Of a stretch of 64,000 bases of DNA, positions 1 to 8,049 are shown one piece after another (position 1 is the stretch's first letter; each line of letters starts with the position of its first letter). Under the pieces are notes generated by a model. That model did not search any database, had not been told where the DNA came from, and was given only the letters and a program-made list of their open reading frames with translations. The DNA is taken from positions 51,856 through 115,855 of the forward strand of contig JAUXMV010000090.1 in assembly GCA_030683155.1 (NCBI GenBank). Direction: 5' to 3'. Origin of the DNA: Bacteroidales bacterium (GTDB lineage Bacteria; Bacteroidota; Bacteroidia; Bacteroidales; F082). Position numbers and translations under genes: made by a program.

Positions 1-1095
1 AAAGGTGATGATTACACTTGGAAATTTCCCGATTTTTTGATACAATTTCAGCAGGAAAAGACGGTCAGCAATAAGGAAAAACCCATGAAACCCTCCCCAT
101 ACAACAAAGTTCCATGCAGCGCCATGCCAGAACCCTGAAATAAGAAACACCAGCCAAAGGTTAAAATACATTCGTCTCAAAGAAACCCTGTTTCCTCCAA
201 GCGGAATATACAGATAATCGCGCATCCATCGACCGAGCGTCATATGCCAGCGCCGCCAAAATTCTGAAATGTTTTGTGAAATGTATGGATTGTTGAAATT
301 TTCAGGAAAATCGAACCCAATCATTCTGCCCAATCCGATGGCCATATCAGAATAGCCGGCAAAGTCGTAATAAATCTGGAATGCATAAGCAAGTATTCCA
401 ATCCACAAAACAGCAGTCGAAAGCATTGCCGGATCGGCAGCGAAAACGCTGTCGGCATAAGCTCCAAGCGGATTTGCTATCATCACTTTTTTGGCCAGAC
501 CCAAAGCAAAACGGAAGAAACCCGTCAAACGATTGTCAGCAGTTTCGTTGCTGCGCCTGTCGGTGAGCTGCGATGCAATTTCGTTGAAACGAACGATAGG
601 CCCGGCAATCAATTGAGGGAACATAAGGATGTAGAGCGCCAGGTCTGTTACTTTTTTCAAAGGTGGATGCACTCCGCGATGCACATCGACCGCATATGTC
701 ATCTTTTGAAAAGTAAAAAATGAAATACCTATCGGAAGTGCCACATGTGTCCATTTTACAGGTTCACTTCCAAGTTGTTGCAGTAAAATATCGATGTTTT
801 CAACAAAAAAATTGGCATACTTGAAGTAAAGCAGCATTCCAACATTCAGAGCTATACTTGAACCGGTAAGCCAGCGTTTGGCGTTGCCGGTTTTGGAATA
901 CATTACCTTAACAAGGTAAAAATCAGCAATGATGCTTACAACAACGATAAAAATAAAATCCGGGGCTCCCCATGCGTAAAACAAAAGACTTGCAGCCAGA
1001 GCCACGTAGTTTTTTAGCACACGGGGCGATGCAAAATATATCAGCAGAAATGCCGGCAGAAAATACAACAGAAACAAGCTGCTACTGAAAACCAT
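1..1095 (-). CDS. MBOAT family O-acyltransferase (AlgI/DltB-like), 3' end cut by window edge
   Basis: Integral membrane acyltransferase of the MBOAT family, the kind that moves acetyl or acyl groups across the inner membrane onto extracellular polysaccharide or teichoic acid. I translated 365 codons from the ATG at 1095 with no stop before base 1, so the C-terminus lies outside the window. Several hydrophobic helices are visible. The family signature FWRRWHMTLGRWMRDYLY occurs about 80 residues before the cut, followed by the conserved FWHG motif with its catalytic histidine. The substrate cannot be told; in AlgI systems an AlgJ/AlgX-like SGNH partner usually lies nearby and would be off the left edge. 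Its upstream side carries a candidate promoter and a foldback repeat. Confidence 0.88.
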   Translation of the reverse strand, partial: MVFSSSLFLLYFLPAFLLIYFASPRVLKNYVALAASLLFYAWGAPDFIFIVVVSIIADFYLVKVMYSKTGNAKRWLTGSSIALNVGMLLYFKYANFFVENIDILLQQLGSEPVKWTHVALPIGISFFTFQKMTYAVDVHRGVHPPLKKVTDLALYILMFPQLIAGPIVRFNEIASQLTDRRSNETADNRLTGFFRFALGLAKKVMIANPLGAYADSVFAADPAMLSTAVLWIGILAYAFQIYYDFAGYSDMAIGLGRMIGFDFPENFNNPYISQNISEFWRRWHMTLGRWMRDYLYIPLGGNRVSLRRMYFNLWLVFLISGFWHGAAWNFVVWGGFHGFFLIADRLFLLKLYQKIGKFPSVIITF

Positions 1096-1121
1096 AAATT
1101 TCAGTTTTTGGTTAAAAAAGG

Positions 1122-1129
1122 CAAATTTA
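1122..1129 (-). promoter_or_regulatory. Candidate Bacteroidetes -7 box for the MBOAT gene
   Basis: On the minus strand this reads TAAATTTG, a match to the TAnnTTTG consensus, about 27 bases upstream of the ATG at 1095. No good -33 TTTG is seen at the usual spacing, so support is partial. Confidence 0.35.
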
Positions 1130-1240
1130 GAAGTTAAATTCAGACAGACTGAGCCTTGGCTGCTTTTTTTCTGTTATTTAGAAATTATATATTTTCTGAT
1201 CTCAATGCTTGACCACTGAGAAGATAAAGAAATTCATTGA

Positions 1241-1450
1241 TGTCCGGTTAAAATTATCTATCGTCCCTACGGGACTTTTAATGATTTTTATCTTATTCAC
1301 TACTACTACCAATCTATTGTCCCTAACGGGACAGTCCCAGAGGGACTCAAGATTGGTAAAAAGATAAAAAGCAAACCCAACAAAATAGAAGTCCCGTAGG
1401 AACGAAAGATATCAGGCATCACAGAACATTTCGTAAAATTTAACCGGACA
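1241..1450. repeat. 210-bp nested inverted-repeat element (MITE/REP-like foldback)
   Basis: The element is bounded by a perfect 12-bp inverted repeat, TGTCCGGTTAAA at 1241-1252 and its complement at 1439-1450. Nested inside are GTCCCTACGGGAC (1263-1275), GTCCCTAACGGGAC (1319-1332), AGTCCCAGAGGGACT (1333-1347) and GTCCCGTAGGAAC (1391-1403). Flanking inner arms also pair: TACCAATCT near 1308-1316 with AGATTGGTA near 1350-1358, and ATTTTTATCTT near 1284 with AAGATAAAAA near 1361. The whole can fold into one branched hairpin. No protein is encoded. It resembles the dispersed palindromic repeats of Bacteroidota, but copy number cannot be judged from one window. Confidence 0.75.
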
Positions 1451-1463
1451 ACAGTAAAAGAAA

Positions 1464-2024
1464 CTATGAAAACATTTCCGGAAACTTACTTAAGTTGACC
1501 AGTTGCAATGCATACATCACAAGATCGAAGAAGAAGAGAAAGCCTCCCTGCAAAATGATTGAATGTCCGAAACCTTTCAACCTGTCAGGATTTTTAGTCG
1601 GTTTGCCAGCGCGTTTCAATAAAAATAAACCAATGATAATGTAAATGATATCAAGGCCTGCATTGATGATAAACAGGTTTTTGGTTTTGAGATGTTCTGT
1701 CAGTGAATCAGCGAAAGTCAAAACTGAAGGATTGGTATTGGAAAACTGAAATAAGGCATAGCCAGCAATAGCAAGATTCACGATGTTCCAGAAAAAGTTC
1801 ATCTGATGAAAATATCTGCTCGAACCGCTTTTTTTGTTCCATCCATAAATGCCAATTAAAATATTCGCAATTGCCCAACTTCCAAGTACATACATGCCAA
1901 TCCTGTTTGTGGAAGCACTTAATGCGAAAAAAACCTCTGACTCTTCTGCCTGAACATTGTTTGAAAAAAATACCAAAACCAAGATGACAAAAGAGCTGTA
2001 GTTGAAATTCAATTTGTTTGACAT
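1464..2024 (-). CDS. Small multi-pass membrane protein with signal-like N-terminus
   Basis: A 186-residue protein of unknown function. A hydrophobic N-terminal segment ending NNVQAEE looks like a signal peptide (cleavage after VQA). Three to four more hydrophobic segments follow, with a loop containing NRIGMYVLGSWAIANI. From memory it resembles the Bacteroidota family DUF6992, but I could not check this. I chose the ATG at 2024; the reading frame extends to a TTG at 2048 that adds eight residues ahead of a good signal peptide and is less likely. It is monocistronic between a repeat element and the nucleoside phosphorylase gene. Confidence 0.7.
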   Translation of the reverse strand: MSNKLNFNYSSFVILVLVFFSNNVQAEESEVFFALSASTNRIGMYVLGSWAIANILIGIYGWNKKSGSSRYFHQMNFFWNIVNLAIAGYALFQFSNTNPSVLTFADSLTEHLKTKNLFIINAGLDIIYIIIGLFLLKRAGKPTKNPDRLKGFGHSIILQGGFLFFFDLVMYALQLVNLSKFPEMFS

Positions 2025-2097
2025 AAATATTTTGAAACCAATATTCAAAGAAGATTTTTAATGAAAAAAAACGATTTTGTTTTAGAAAACCGACCTG

Positions 2098-2979
2098 TTA
2101 TTCTACAAGTCTGTCCAGTGTGTTTTTTATCAAAGTTTCCATATGTGGCTGATAGTTTCCTGCAAATTTTTCAGTAACCCTGTTGGCAATTATCACACAA
2201 ATAGTGAGTGCATCATGTCCGAGCATGCTGCTCAAACCGTACAAAGCGGAGGACTCCATTTCAAAGTTGGTGATTTTTTTGCCTTCATAAACGAAGGACT
2301 CGATCTTGCTGTTCATGTTTTCGTCAGAAAGTTCGAGACGAAGCACTCTTCCCTGAGGTCCGTAAAAACCGGGAGATGTTGCAGTTACACCTTTTTGATA
2401 GCCATTTGCAAGCTTTTCAAGCAAAACGGATGATGCTTTCACAACATATGGTGAAGGCAGTTTTTTGCTCCAGTCCATGTGCTTTACAAAGGCTTCAGTC
2501 ATTGACTGATCAATATGCTTTTCGCTTCCGGCATAAAAATGCAATAAGCCATCGAGGCCAAGAGCGTGCGTGCTGGCCACAAAACTTTCTCCAACAGGAA
2601 TCTCAGACTGAAGTGCACCCGACGTGCCAAGTCTTATCAATGTTAGGCGGGTATGCTGTTCTTTTGTCATTCTCGATTTCAGATCGATGTTGACCAAAGC
2701 ATCCAATTCGTTAATTACAATGTCGATGTTGTCAGTACCCATGCCTGTAGAAAGTGCTGTAATCCTTTTCCCTTTGTACCAGCCTGTATGCGTAACAATC
2801 TCTCTGTTAGAGACTTCATGTTCTATTGTATCGAAAAATGAAGATATTTTTTTTACCCTGTTTGGATCACCCACAAGTAAAATGGTGTCGGAAATCTGCT
2901 CAGGAAGTAAGCGAAGATGATAGATTGTCCCGTCGGAGTTTAGCGGAAGTTGTGAGGCGGGAATGTGAGTCCTGTTCAT
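2098..2979 (-). CDS. Nucleoside phosphorylase (uridine phosphorylase-like)
   Basis: Cytosolic phosphorylase of the PNP_UDP_1 family that cleaves nucleosides with phosphate to a free base and ribose-1-phosphate in nucleoside salvage. The 293-residue protein has the phosphate-site segment LLVGDPNRVKK at about residues 34-44 and the family TGMGTDN motif near 79. GTSGALQ occurs in the middle, and the ribose-binding NFEMESSALYGL motif lies near 238-249. Family resemblance favours uridine phosphorylase over adenosine or guanosine enzymes, but substrate is inferred. The ATG at 2979 lies about 33 bases from a likely transcription start. Confidence 0.88.
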   Translation of the reverse strand: MNRTHIPASQLPLNSDGTIYHLRLLPEQISDTILLVGDPNRVKKISSFFDTIEHEVSNREIVTHTGWYKGKRITALSTGMGTDNIDIVINELDALVNIDLKSRMTKEQHTRLTLIRLGTSGALQSEIPVGESFVASTHALGLDGLLHFYAGSEKHIDQSMTEAFVKHMDWSKKLPSPYVVKASSVLLEKLANGYQKGVTATSPGFYGPQGRVLRLELSDENMNSKIESFVYEGKKITNFEMESSALYGLSSMLGHDALTICVIIANRVTEKFAGNYQPHMETLIKNTLDRLVE

Positions 2980-3018
2980 AAGAATTACAAATTTGTACTG
3001 TTGAAATCAATAATTTTG

Positions 3019-3026
3019 CAAAGGTA
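3019..3026 (-). promoter_or_regulatory. Candidate -7 box for the nucleoside phosphorylase gene
   Basis: Minus-strand TACCTTTG matches TAnnTTTG about 40 bases upstream of the ATG at 2979. The -33 element is not convincing. Confidence 0.4.
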
Positions 3027-3147
3027 AGAACAAAAGCCTTGCCATTGAATGACAAGCCTTGCCTACAATTACTTTCAAGAATTTTCTGTGAAGAAAAAAT
3101 AAACAACTGGATTTTTCGATTGTTAAAGAGATATAAAAATATACGAC

Positions 3148-4404
3148 ATGCATAGTTTAAAAAGAGAAGTTGGAGCAGCTGAAATTATTTCTATTGGAGA
3201 TGAGTTACTGATCGGACAAGTAATCAACAGCAATGCTTCATGGATGGGAGAGCAGCTTTTTTTGAGTGGTGTTCCGTTGCGAAGGGTAACAACCATCGGC
3301 GACAATGAGCAGGATTTGCATGAAGCGATTGATGCTGCCATCGAAAGGGTGCAATTTGTTTTTTTGACTGGGGGTCTTGGGCCAACGAGCGATGACATAA
3401 CAAAACCTTCTTTATGTAATTATTTCAATGTTCAGCTGGAATTCAACACTGAAGCTTTTCAGCAGGTGGAGGCACTTTTTGCCCGTCGTGGAATGCCTGT
3501 CACTGAACGAAACCGGCTTCAGGCAATGTTACCTGAAAATTGTCGGCCAGTACAAAACATGAATGGTACCGCTCCCGGAATGTGGTTTGAACACGAAGGA
3601 GCCGAAATCGTTTCTATGCCTGGCGTGCCTTTTGAGATGAAACCAATGTTGACAGAGCAGGTGATTCCAACAATAAAAAAACGTTTTCAGACTTCAAATT
3701 TCTTCTTCAAAACTATCATGACAACCGGCGTAGGCGAGTCTTTTCTTGCCGACCGCATAAAAGATTGGGAAAACAATCTGCCAAAAGGATTCAAGCTTGC
3801 ATATCTTCCGCAGCCCGGTTTGGTCAGATTGCGGCTGGGCGGTGAAGGTGCCGATGGACAAAGTGTGCTGCAAACCTTAAACCGCCTTGTTGATGAACTT
3901 ACTTCATTGTTGCCTGAGTATGTTTATGGATATGACAACCAACCTCTTGAAGTGGTGGTAGGTCAAAAACTTAAGGATCAGCTCAAAACTGTTGCAACTG
4001 CTGAAAGCTGCACCGGTGGCTATATCGCTCATTTACTTACAAGCATTCCCGGGAGTTCTGCGTGGTTCAAAGGCGCAGTAGTTGCTTATTCAAATGAAAT
4101 AAAAACAGGTTTGTTAGGCGTTCCTGTTTCTGAAATTGAAGCCTATGGTGCTGTCAGCAGTCAAGTTGCAGAAGCAATGGCTACTGGACTACTGGAACGT
4201 TTTGGCACTGATTATGCGCTTGCAGTCACCGGCATCGCCGGCCCCGATGGTGGCACAGCAGAGAAGCCGGTCGGAACAGTCTGGGTTGCGGTGGCGGATA
4301 AGTCTGGTGTTAATTCACAGCGTTTTCAGCTCGGCGAACAGCGTGATCGCAATATTCGTCGATCTGCTTTGTCGGCATTAAATATGTTAAGGTTGAAAAT
4401 CTGA
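3148..4404 (+). CDS. cinA: CinA family protein (competence/damage-inducible, NMN deamidase type)
   Basis: Two-domain CinA of 418 residues. The N-terminal molybdopterin-binding-like domain shows SIGDELLIGQVINSN near residue 16 and LTGGLGPTSDD near 74. The C-terminal nicotinamide-nucleotide amidohydrolase domain has AESCTGGYIAHLL near 287 and the VTGIAGPDGG motif near 363. Family members deamidate NMN in pyridine-nucleotide recycling, and some hydrolyse ADP-ribose with the N-terminal domain. Length and N-terminus fit the family. It converges on fabD with a two-way terminator between them. Confidence 0.93.
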   Translation: MHSLKREVGAAEIISIGDELLIGQVINSNASWMGEQLFLSGVPLRRVTTIGDNEQDLHEAIDAAIERVQFVFLTGGLGPTSDDITKPSLCNYFNVQLEFNTEAFQQVEALFARRGMPVTERNRLQAMLPENCRPVQNMNGTAPGMWFEHEGAEIVSMPGVPFEMKPMLTEQVIPTIKKRFQTSNFFFKTIMTTGVGESFLADRIKDWENNLPKGFKLAYLPQPGLVRLRLGGEGADGQSVLQTLNRLVDELTSLLPEYVYGYDNQPLEVVVGQKLKDQLKTVATAESCTGGYIAHLLTSIPGSSAWFKGAVVAYSNEIKTGLLGVPVSEIEAYGAVSSQVAEAMATGLLERFGTDYALAVTGIAGPDGGTAEKPVGTVWVAVADKSGVNSQRFQLGEQRDRNIRRSALSALNMLRLKI

Positions 4405-4462
4405 ATTGGTCTCTCATTCCAATAATAGGAAAGGAAATCTTTACAAAGCCAGAAATAAAAAA

Positions 4463-4490
4463 AAACTGTCTGATTTCAGACAGTTTTGTT
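4463..4490. terminator. Bidirectional rho-independent terminator between cinA and fabD
   Basis: An 11-bp perfect stem (AAACTGTCTGA paired with its complement at 4476-4486) closes a two-base loop. It is flanked by an A-run on the left and T-rich sequence on the right, so it can end transcription of both convergent genes. Confidence 0.8.
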
Positions 4491-4509
4491 TATTTTCGCT
4501 TTAAGTGCT

Positions 4510-5391
4510 TTAGATAACTGCACTCATTGTTATAATATTTCTATCCACTTTTTTGAACAGACCTTGCAGCACCGTTCCCGGACCAACTTCAATGATTGTG
4601 CGGGCTCCGCTGGCAACCATATTGTTCATGATTTGTGTCCAGCGAACAGGTGAAGTAAGTTGAGCAATCAGGTTTGTTTTGATGATTTCTGGATCTGTAA
4701 CAGATTGACCAGTAACATTTTGATATATCGGACACATACCTTTGCTGAATTTTGTGGTGTTGATTGCTTCAGCAAGTTCAACGCGAGCCGGCTCCATCAG
4801 TGGTGAATGAAATGCACCACCAACTTTGAGGGGTAGTGCGCGTTTTGCACCAGCTGCAAGAAGTTTTTCACATGCCATGGCAATGCCTGCCTCAGTACCT
4901 GAAATTACAAGTTGACCAGGACTGTTGTAGTTGGCAGGCACAACGATTTCATTGATAGAAGAGCAAATGTTTTCAACTTCTTTATCATCGAGCCCAAGAA
5001 TGGCTGCCATGGTGCTTGGGTGCAACTCACAAGCTTGTTGCATTGCCATGGCTCTTTTGTAAACAAGTTTGAGTCCGTCATCAAAGCTGAGTGTTTTATT
5101 GGCTACCAGTGCTGAGAACTCGCCCAAAGAATGCCCTGCTACCATATCAGGTTTGAATTCATCACCCATGGCAATAGCCAGAATGACAGAATGCAGAAAG
5201 ATTGCAGGCTGTGTAACTTTTGTCTGACGTAGATCCTCGTCAGTACCATCAAACATCAAGTCAGTAATTTTGAACTTGAGGATTGTGTTGGCTTTAAGAA
5301 AAAGTTCCTTTGCCTTGGCTGATTTGTCAAACAAATCCTTGCCCATGCCCACATACTGGGCACCTTGTCCGGGGAAAACGTATGCTCTCAT
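4510..5391 (-). CDS. fabD: Malonyl-CoA:ACP transacylase
   Basis: Moves malonyl from CoA to acyl carrier protein, supplying extender units for fatty-acid synthesis in the cytosol. The 293-residue protein has the FPGQGAQ N-terminus, the nucleophile motif GHSLGEFSAL with Ser88, and GGAFHSPLM with the catalytic histidine near residue 197. The C-terminal EVGPGTVLQGL is also typical. Length is normal. The gene stands alone, without other fab genes beside it, and ends at the terminator it shares with cinA. Confidence 0.96.
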   Translation of the reverse strand: MRAYVFPGQGAQYVGMGKDLFDKSAKAKELFLKANTILKFKITDLMFDGTDEDLRQTKVTQPAIFLHSVILAIAMGDEFKPDMVAGHSLGEFSALVANKTLSFDDGLKLVYKRAMAMQQACELHPSTMAAILGLDDKEVENICSSINEIVVPANYNSPGQLVISGTEAGIAMACEKLLAAGAKRALPLKVGGAFHSPLMEPARVELAEAINTTKFSKGMCPIYQNVTGQSVTDPEIIKTNLIAQLTSPVRWTQIMNNMVASGARTIIEVGPGTVLQGLFKKVDRNIITMSAVI

Positions 5392-5441
5392 AGTTTAGCT
5401 TTTCGTTCTGTCAATATTAAGATTATTCCTAAATGGTGTTC

Positions 5442-6158
5442 CTATTTCCGATTGCCGAAAAAGCGTAGCAAAAATAAGAATAAATTAATGAAATCGAGAT
5501 AAAGTGTTAAAGCTCCCATAATGGTTGCCTTTTTAATCACTGCTGGATCAGAATTTTCCATCCCTATACGCTTGATTTTCTGTACATCATATGCTGTGAG
5601 ACCAGTAAAAACCAAAACACCAACAAAACTGATGATGAACTCCATTGTGCTGCTTTTCATGAAGAAATTTACCAAAGTAGCAATTATTACTCCGACAAGT
5701 CCCATCATCATCAGCGAACCAAAACGGGTAAGATCTGTTTTTGTTGTGTACCCAAGCACTGCCATTAAACCAAACATCGCTGAAGTAATTACAAATGTTT
5801 TTGCTATGGTGGCACCTGAATATGCCAGAAAAATAAAACTGAGACTGAGTCCCATTAAAGCAGAATAGCCAATGAAAATAAGGGTGAGTGTGCCGGAATT
5901 CATTTTAGCAAAACCGGCCGACATCCAGAAAACCAGGCCCAGAGGCGAAAGCATAATTATCCAGCCTGCAATTGACATCCTGCCGGTTTCCATATTGTAC
6001 ATGATCTCCAGAAAAGCCGGACTGCCTGCGGCAACAAAAGAAACAAGCGCAGTGATGGCCATGGCAAGAAACATCCATGAAAAGACACTAGCCATAAAGC
6101 TTTGGGTAAGGCTTTTGGTTTGAAAGCTTTCTTCGCGTGTATATGTGTTTAAGTTCAT
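5442..6158 (-). CDS. Bax inhibitor-1/YccA family membrane protein
   Basis: A 238-residue inner-membrane protein with seven predicted hydrophobic helices, of the BI-1/YccA (UPF0005) family. Members include a pH-sensitive calcium leak channel and the FtsH modulator YccA. The family-typical segments GLTAYDVQKIKRIG near residue 185 and ALTLYLDFINLFLFLLRFFG at the C-terminus are present. Its role here is unknown. The gap from folE is only 10 bases, so the two are probably cotranscribed. Confidence 0.92.
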   Translation of the reverse strand: MNLNTYTREESFQTKSLTQSFMASVFSWMFLAMAITALVSFVAAGSPAFLEIMYNMETGRMSIAGWIIMLSPLGLVFWMSAGFAKMNSGTLTLIFIGYSALMGLSLSFIFLAYSGATIAKTFVITSAMFGLMAVLGYTTKTDLTRFGSLMMMGLVGVIIATLVNFFMKSSTMEFIISFVGVLVFTGLTAYDVQKIKRIGMENSDPAVIKKATIMGALTLYLDFINLFLFLLRFFGNRK

Positions 6159-6168
6159 TAGAATTTTT

Positions 6169-6789
6169 TTAATGCAATTTTGATTGTATCAGGCTGATAA
6201 ATTCTGCCCTTGTTTCCATGCGCTCAAAGGCTCCAACAAAGTCACTTGTTGTAGTAACCGAGCTTTGCTTTTGAACGCCGCGCATCGACATGCACATATG
6301 TCTGGCTTCAATGACAACAGCCACTCCTAAAGGATTTAAGGTTTGATGAATTGCCTCTTTAATTTGGGAGGTAAGCCGCTCTTGCACCTGCAAACGACGG
6401 GAATAGGCTTCAACAACGCGCGCAATTTTACTCAATCCTGTGATGTAACCATTTGGGATATAACCTACGTGTGCTTTGCCAACAAAGGGAATCATATGGT
6501 GTTCGCAGAGGGAAAATATTTCAATGTCTTTTACAATGACCATCTCACGATAATCTTCTTTGAATTTGGCACTTAGCAATATCTCACGCGGGTCGTGATC
6601 ATAGCCTTGCGTTAAGAACTGAATAGATTTTGCTACACGACGGGGTGTATCTAGCAACCCCTCTCTGCCCGGATCTTCTCCGATCAGTTCAAGTATTGCT
6701 TTGTAGTGTTTTTCAAGTTCAATAAGCTTTTCCGGTGCATACTTCTCGATTTTTTCGTAACCCAGAAGTTTTTTAGGTTCTTGCTTCAT
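6169..6789 (-). CDS. folE: GTP cyclohydrolase I
   Basis: Converts GTP to 7,8-dihydroneopterin triphosphate, the entry step to folate/tetrahydrobiopterin and, in many bacteria, queuosine precursors. The protein has the zinc-ligand motif [10 protein letters not shown], the substrate-site segment QVQERLT, and the second zinc cysteine in [13 protein letters not shown] start at the ATG at 6789 (206 residues, MKQEPKK). The reading frame also contains an in-frame TTG at 6819 that adds ten residues and has no family support. It sits directly upstream of the BI-1 gene. Confidence 0.95.
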   Translation of the reverse strand: MKQEPKKLLGYEKIEKYAPEKLIELEKHYKAILELIGEDPGREGLLDTPRRVAKSIQFLTQGYDHDPREILLSAKFKEDYREMVIVKDIEIFSLCEHHMIPFVGKAHVGYIPNGYITGLSKIARVVEAYSRRLQVQERLTSQIKEAIHQTLNPLGVAVVIEARHMCMSMRGVQKQSSVTTTSDFVGAFERMETRAEFISLIQSKLH

Positions 6790-6876
6790 GATTTTTAATT
6801 TGTTTATTGAGGTTGTCAATTATTATGCCAAAGGTCTGATAAGATTTTGTGATTTTTAACTAAACTTGTTTTGCAA

Positions 6877-7020
6877 TTAAACTAGCTGAAAACCTATGGT
6901 TAAAGTAATTGTTCTGATGCATTCATTTAAATCGAAAGAAAAAAGCATCTGATTTTTGAAATGAACTTCGTTGATAATCTGTTCCGGATTTACGATTATG
7001 GATAGCTGAAATTCTTCCAT
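6877..7020 (-). CDS. Possible 47-residue protein downstream of the AtpI-like gene
   Basis: A short open frame, ATG at 7020 to TAA at 6877, starting nine bases after the stop of the AtpI-like gene. It has no transmembrane segment and I recognise no family. The tight spacing and orientation argue for a real gene, while its small size and the position where atpB would normally follow argue for chance or a relic. Confidence 0.25.
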   Translation of the reverse strand: MEEFQLSIIVNPEQIINEVHFKNQMLFSFDLNECIRTITLTIGFQLV

Positions 7021-7029
7021 GATCAATAT

Positions 7030-7428
7030 TTATTTTTTTGACCCATTCTCTGATTGCTTTTGCGTTTTGATGATGGACTTAACTTCAAAACCAGTATAAG
7101 CAATGTAATAAATAAAAAAACTCAGCAGAAATGGTGGCGCATCTTCACGGTTGAAAATGAGATAGACAATGATGATGGCAAGATAAACCAAAAGTTTCAG
7201 GGATGTCGAGAGCATAAAAAAGTTAGCAAAAGTGCTGAGTTTTTTTTGTTGAGCTCCTAAAAACAACCAATAAAGCAGTCCATTCGAAATAAAGAAAAAC
7301 AATAAAACCAATGGCCAGACATTTGTTGTCCAGGCTTCTGATGTATAGCTAAAAACTATAAAACTCAGCACGGCAAGAACGATAGTGATAATGGCCAGTT
7401 TTTTAATGAATTGCTTAAGTTTTGTCAT
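7030..7428 (-). CDS. AtpI-like four-helix membrane protein
   Basis: A 132-residue protein with four hydrophobic segments and basic ends, encoded four bases after the AtpZ gene. In Bacteroidota a protein of this size and topology lies between atpZ and atpB and is usually called AtpI-like or F1F0-associated. AtpI proteins help assemble the c-ring or carry magnesium in ATP synthase operons. Sequence alone is weakly conserved, so the assignment rests largely on neighbourhood. Here no atpB follows, which is unusual. Confidence 0.6.
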   Translation of the reverse strand: MTKLKQFIKKLAIITIVLAVLSFIVFSYTSEAWTTNVWPLVLLFFFISNGLLYWLFLGAQQKKLSTFANFFMLSTSLKLLVYLAIIIVYLIFNREDAPPFLLSFFIYYIAYTGFEVKSIIKTQKQSENGSKK

Positions 7429-7432
7429 AGTT

Positions 7433-7669
7433 TCAGGATTTCCTCAAAAAATCTTTGATAGAATAATATACTGCAAGAATTACAGAGAGTAAGCTAAGTA
7501 AAAGTTTAAACACAGGAAACTGCCAACCGGTCAGTCTGTCGAGTAATACACCGCCATATACACCGGCAAGGATAATGAATATCATCTGAAATGCCATGGA
7601 AGAGTACTTTGCATAGGCATTCATTATACTCGCAGTTTTTTTCTTTAGCTCATCATTTGCTTTTTTCAT
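7433..7669 (-). CDS. AtpZ/AtpI family protein
   Basis: A 78-residue protein with two transmembrane helices. It contains the family pattern of a glycine-rich first helix (IFIILAGVYGGVLLDRLTGW) followed by a second helix ending VYYSIKDFL. AtpZ/AtpI proteins accompany F1F0 ATP synthase and may act in c-ring assembly or magnesium transport. The gene overlaps the bactofilin gene by 17 bases, so translation is probably coupled. Confidence 0.82.
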   Translation of the reverse strand: MKKANDELKKKTASIMNAYAKYSSMAFQMIFIILAGVYGGVLLDRLTGWQFPVFKLLLSLLSVILAVYYSIKDFLRKS

Positions 7670-8012
7670 CAGCTTTGGAAACAGCTTCTTTCATCTCGCA
7701 TTTTCCATTAAAACGCGCACCTACTTCAATGGCAATCCTCACGGTACTCAGTTCGCCGTCAAAATTGGCTGTGGCTTTAAATGAAGAGAGGTCCTGTGTA
7801 ATGAGTTTGCCTTTTATTTTGCCCGAAATATCTGCATTCTGACATGTTACATTACCCTCAACAACACCGGATGGCCCAATGACAATTCTTCCGGAAGATA
7901 TGATTGAACCAATAAGGTTCCCATCAATTCTGAAGTCGCCGTTCAGTTCTACATCACCTTTAATCGTTGTACCTTGTCCAATGATGTTGCGGGCTGTAGA
8001 TTCATTTCCCAT
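7653..8012 (-). CDS. Bactofilin (polymer-forming cytoskeletal protein)
   Basis: A 119-residue bactofilin. Short beta-helical repeats run through most of the length (IIGQGTTIKGDVELNGDFRI onward, then GRIVIGPSGVVEGNVTC). Bactofilins polymerise without nucleotide and often anchor to the membrane, organising cell shape or envelope complexes. I start at the ATG at 8012; the frame extends to a GTG at 8030 adding six residues. The short lysine-rich tail is typical. A bactofilin upstream of AtpZ/AtpI is a recurring Bacteroidota arrangement. Confidence 0.9.
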   Translation of the reverse strand: MGNESTARNIIGQGTTIKGDVELNGDFRIDGNLIGSIISSGRIVIGPSGVVEGNVTCQNADISGKIKGKLITQDLSSFKATANFDGELSTVRIAIEVGARFNGKCEMKEAVSKADEKSK

Positions 8013-8049
8013 GGATGTAAATTTTTTCACTGTCTTTGAATTTAAATTA

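Noticed and set aside
536..754. Minus-strand 72-codon frame
   Set aside because: It lies inside the MBOAT acyltransferase gene in another frame; the MBOAT translation has strong family motifs.
1261..1403. The repeated GTCCC/GGGAC units as a CRISPR array
   Set aside because: Units are palindromic, unequally spaced and in both orientations, with no constant repeat-spacer pattern and no cas genes.
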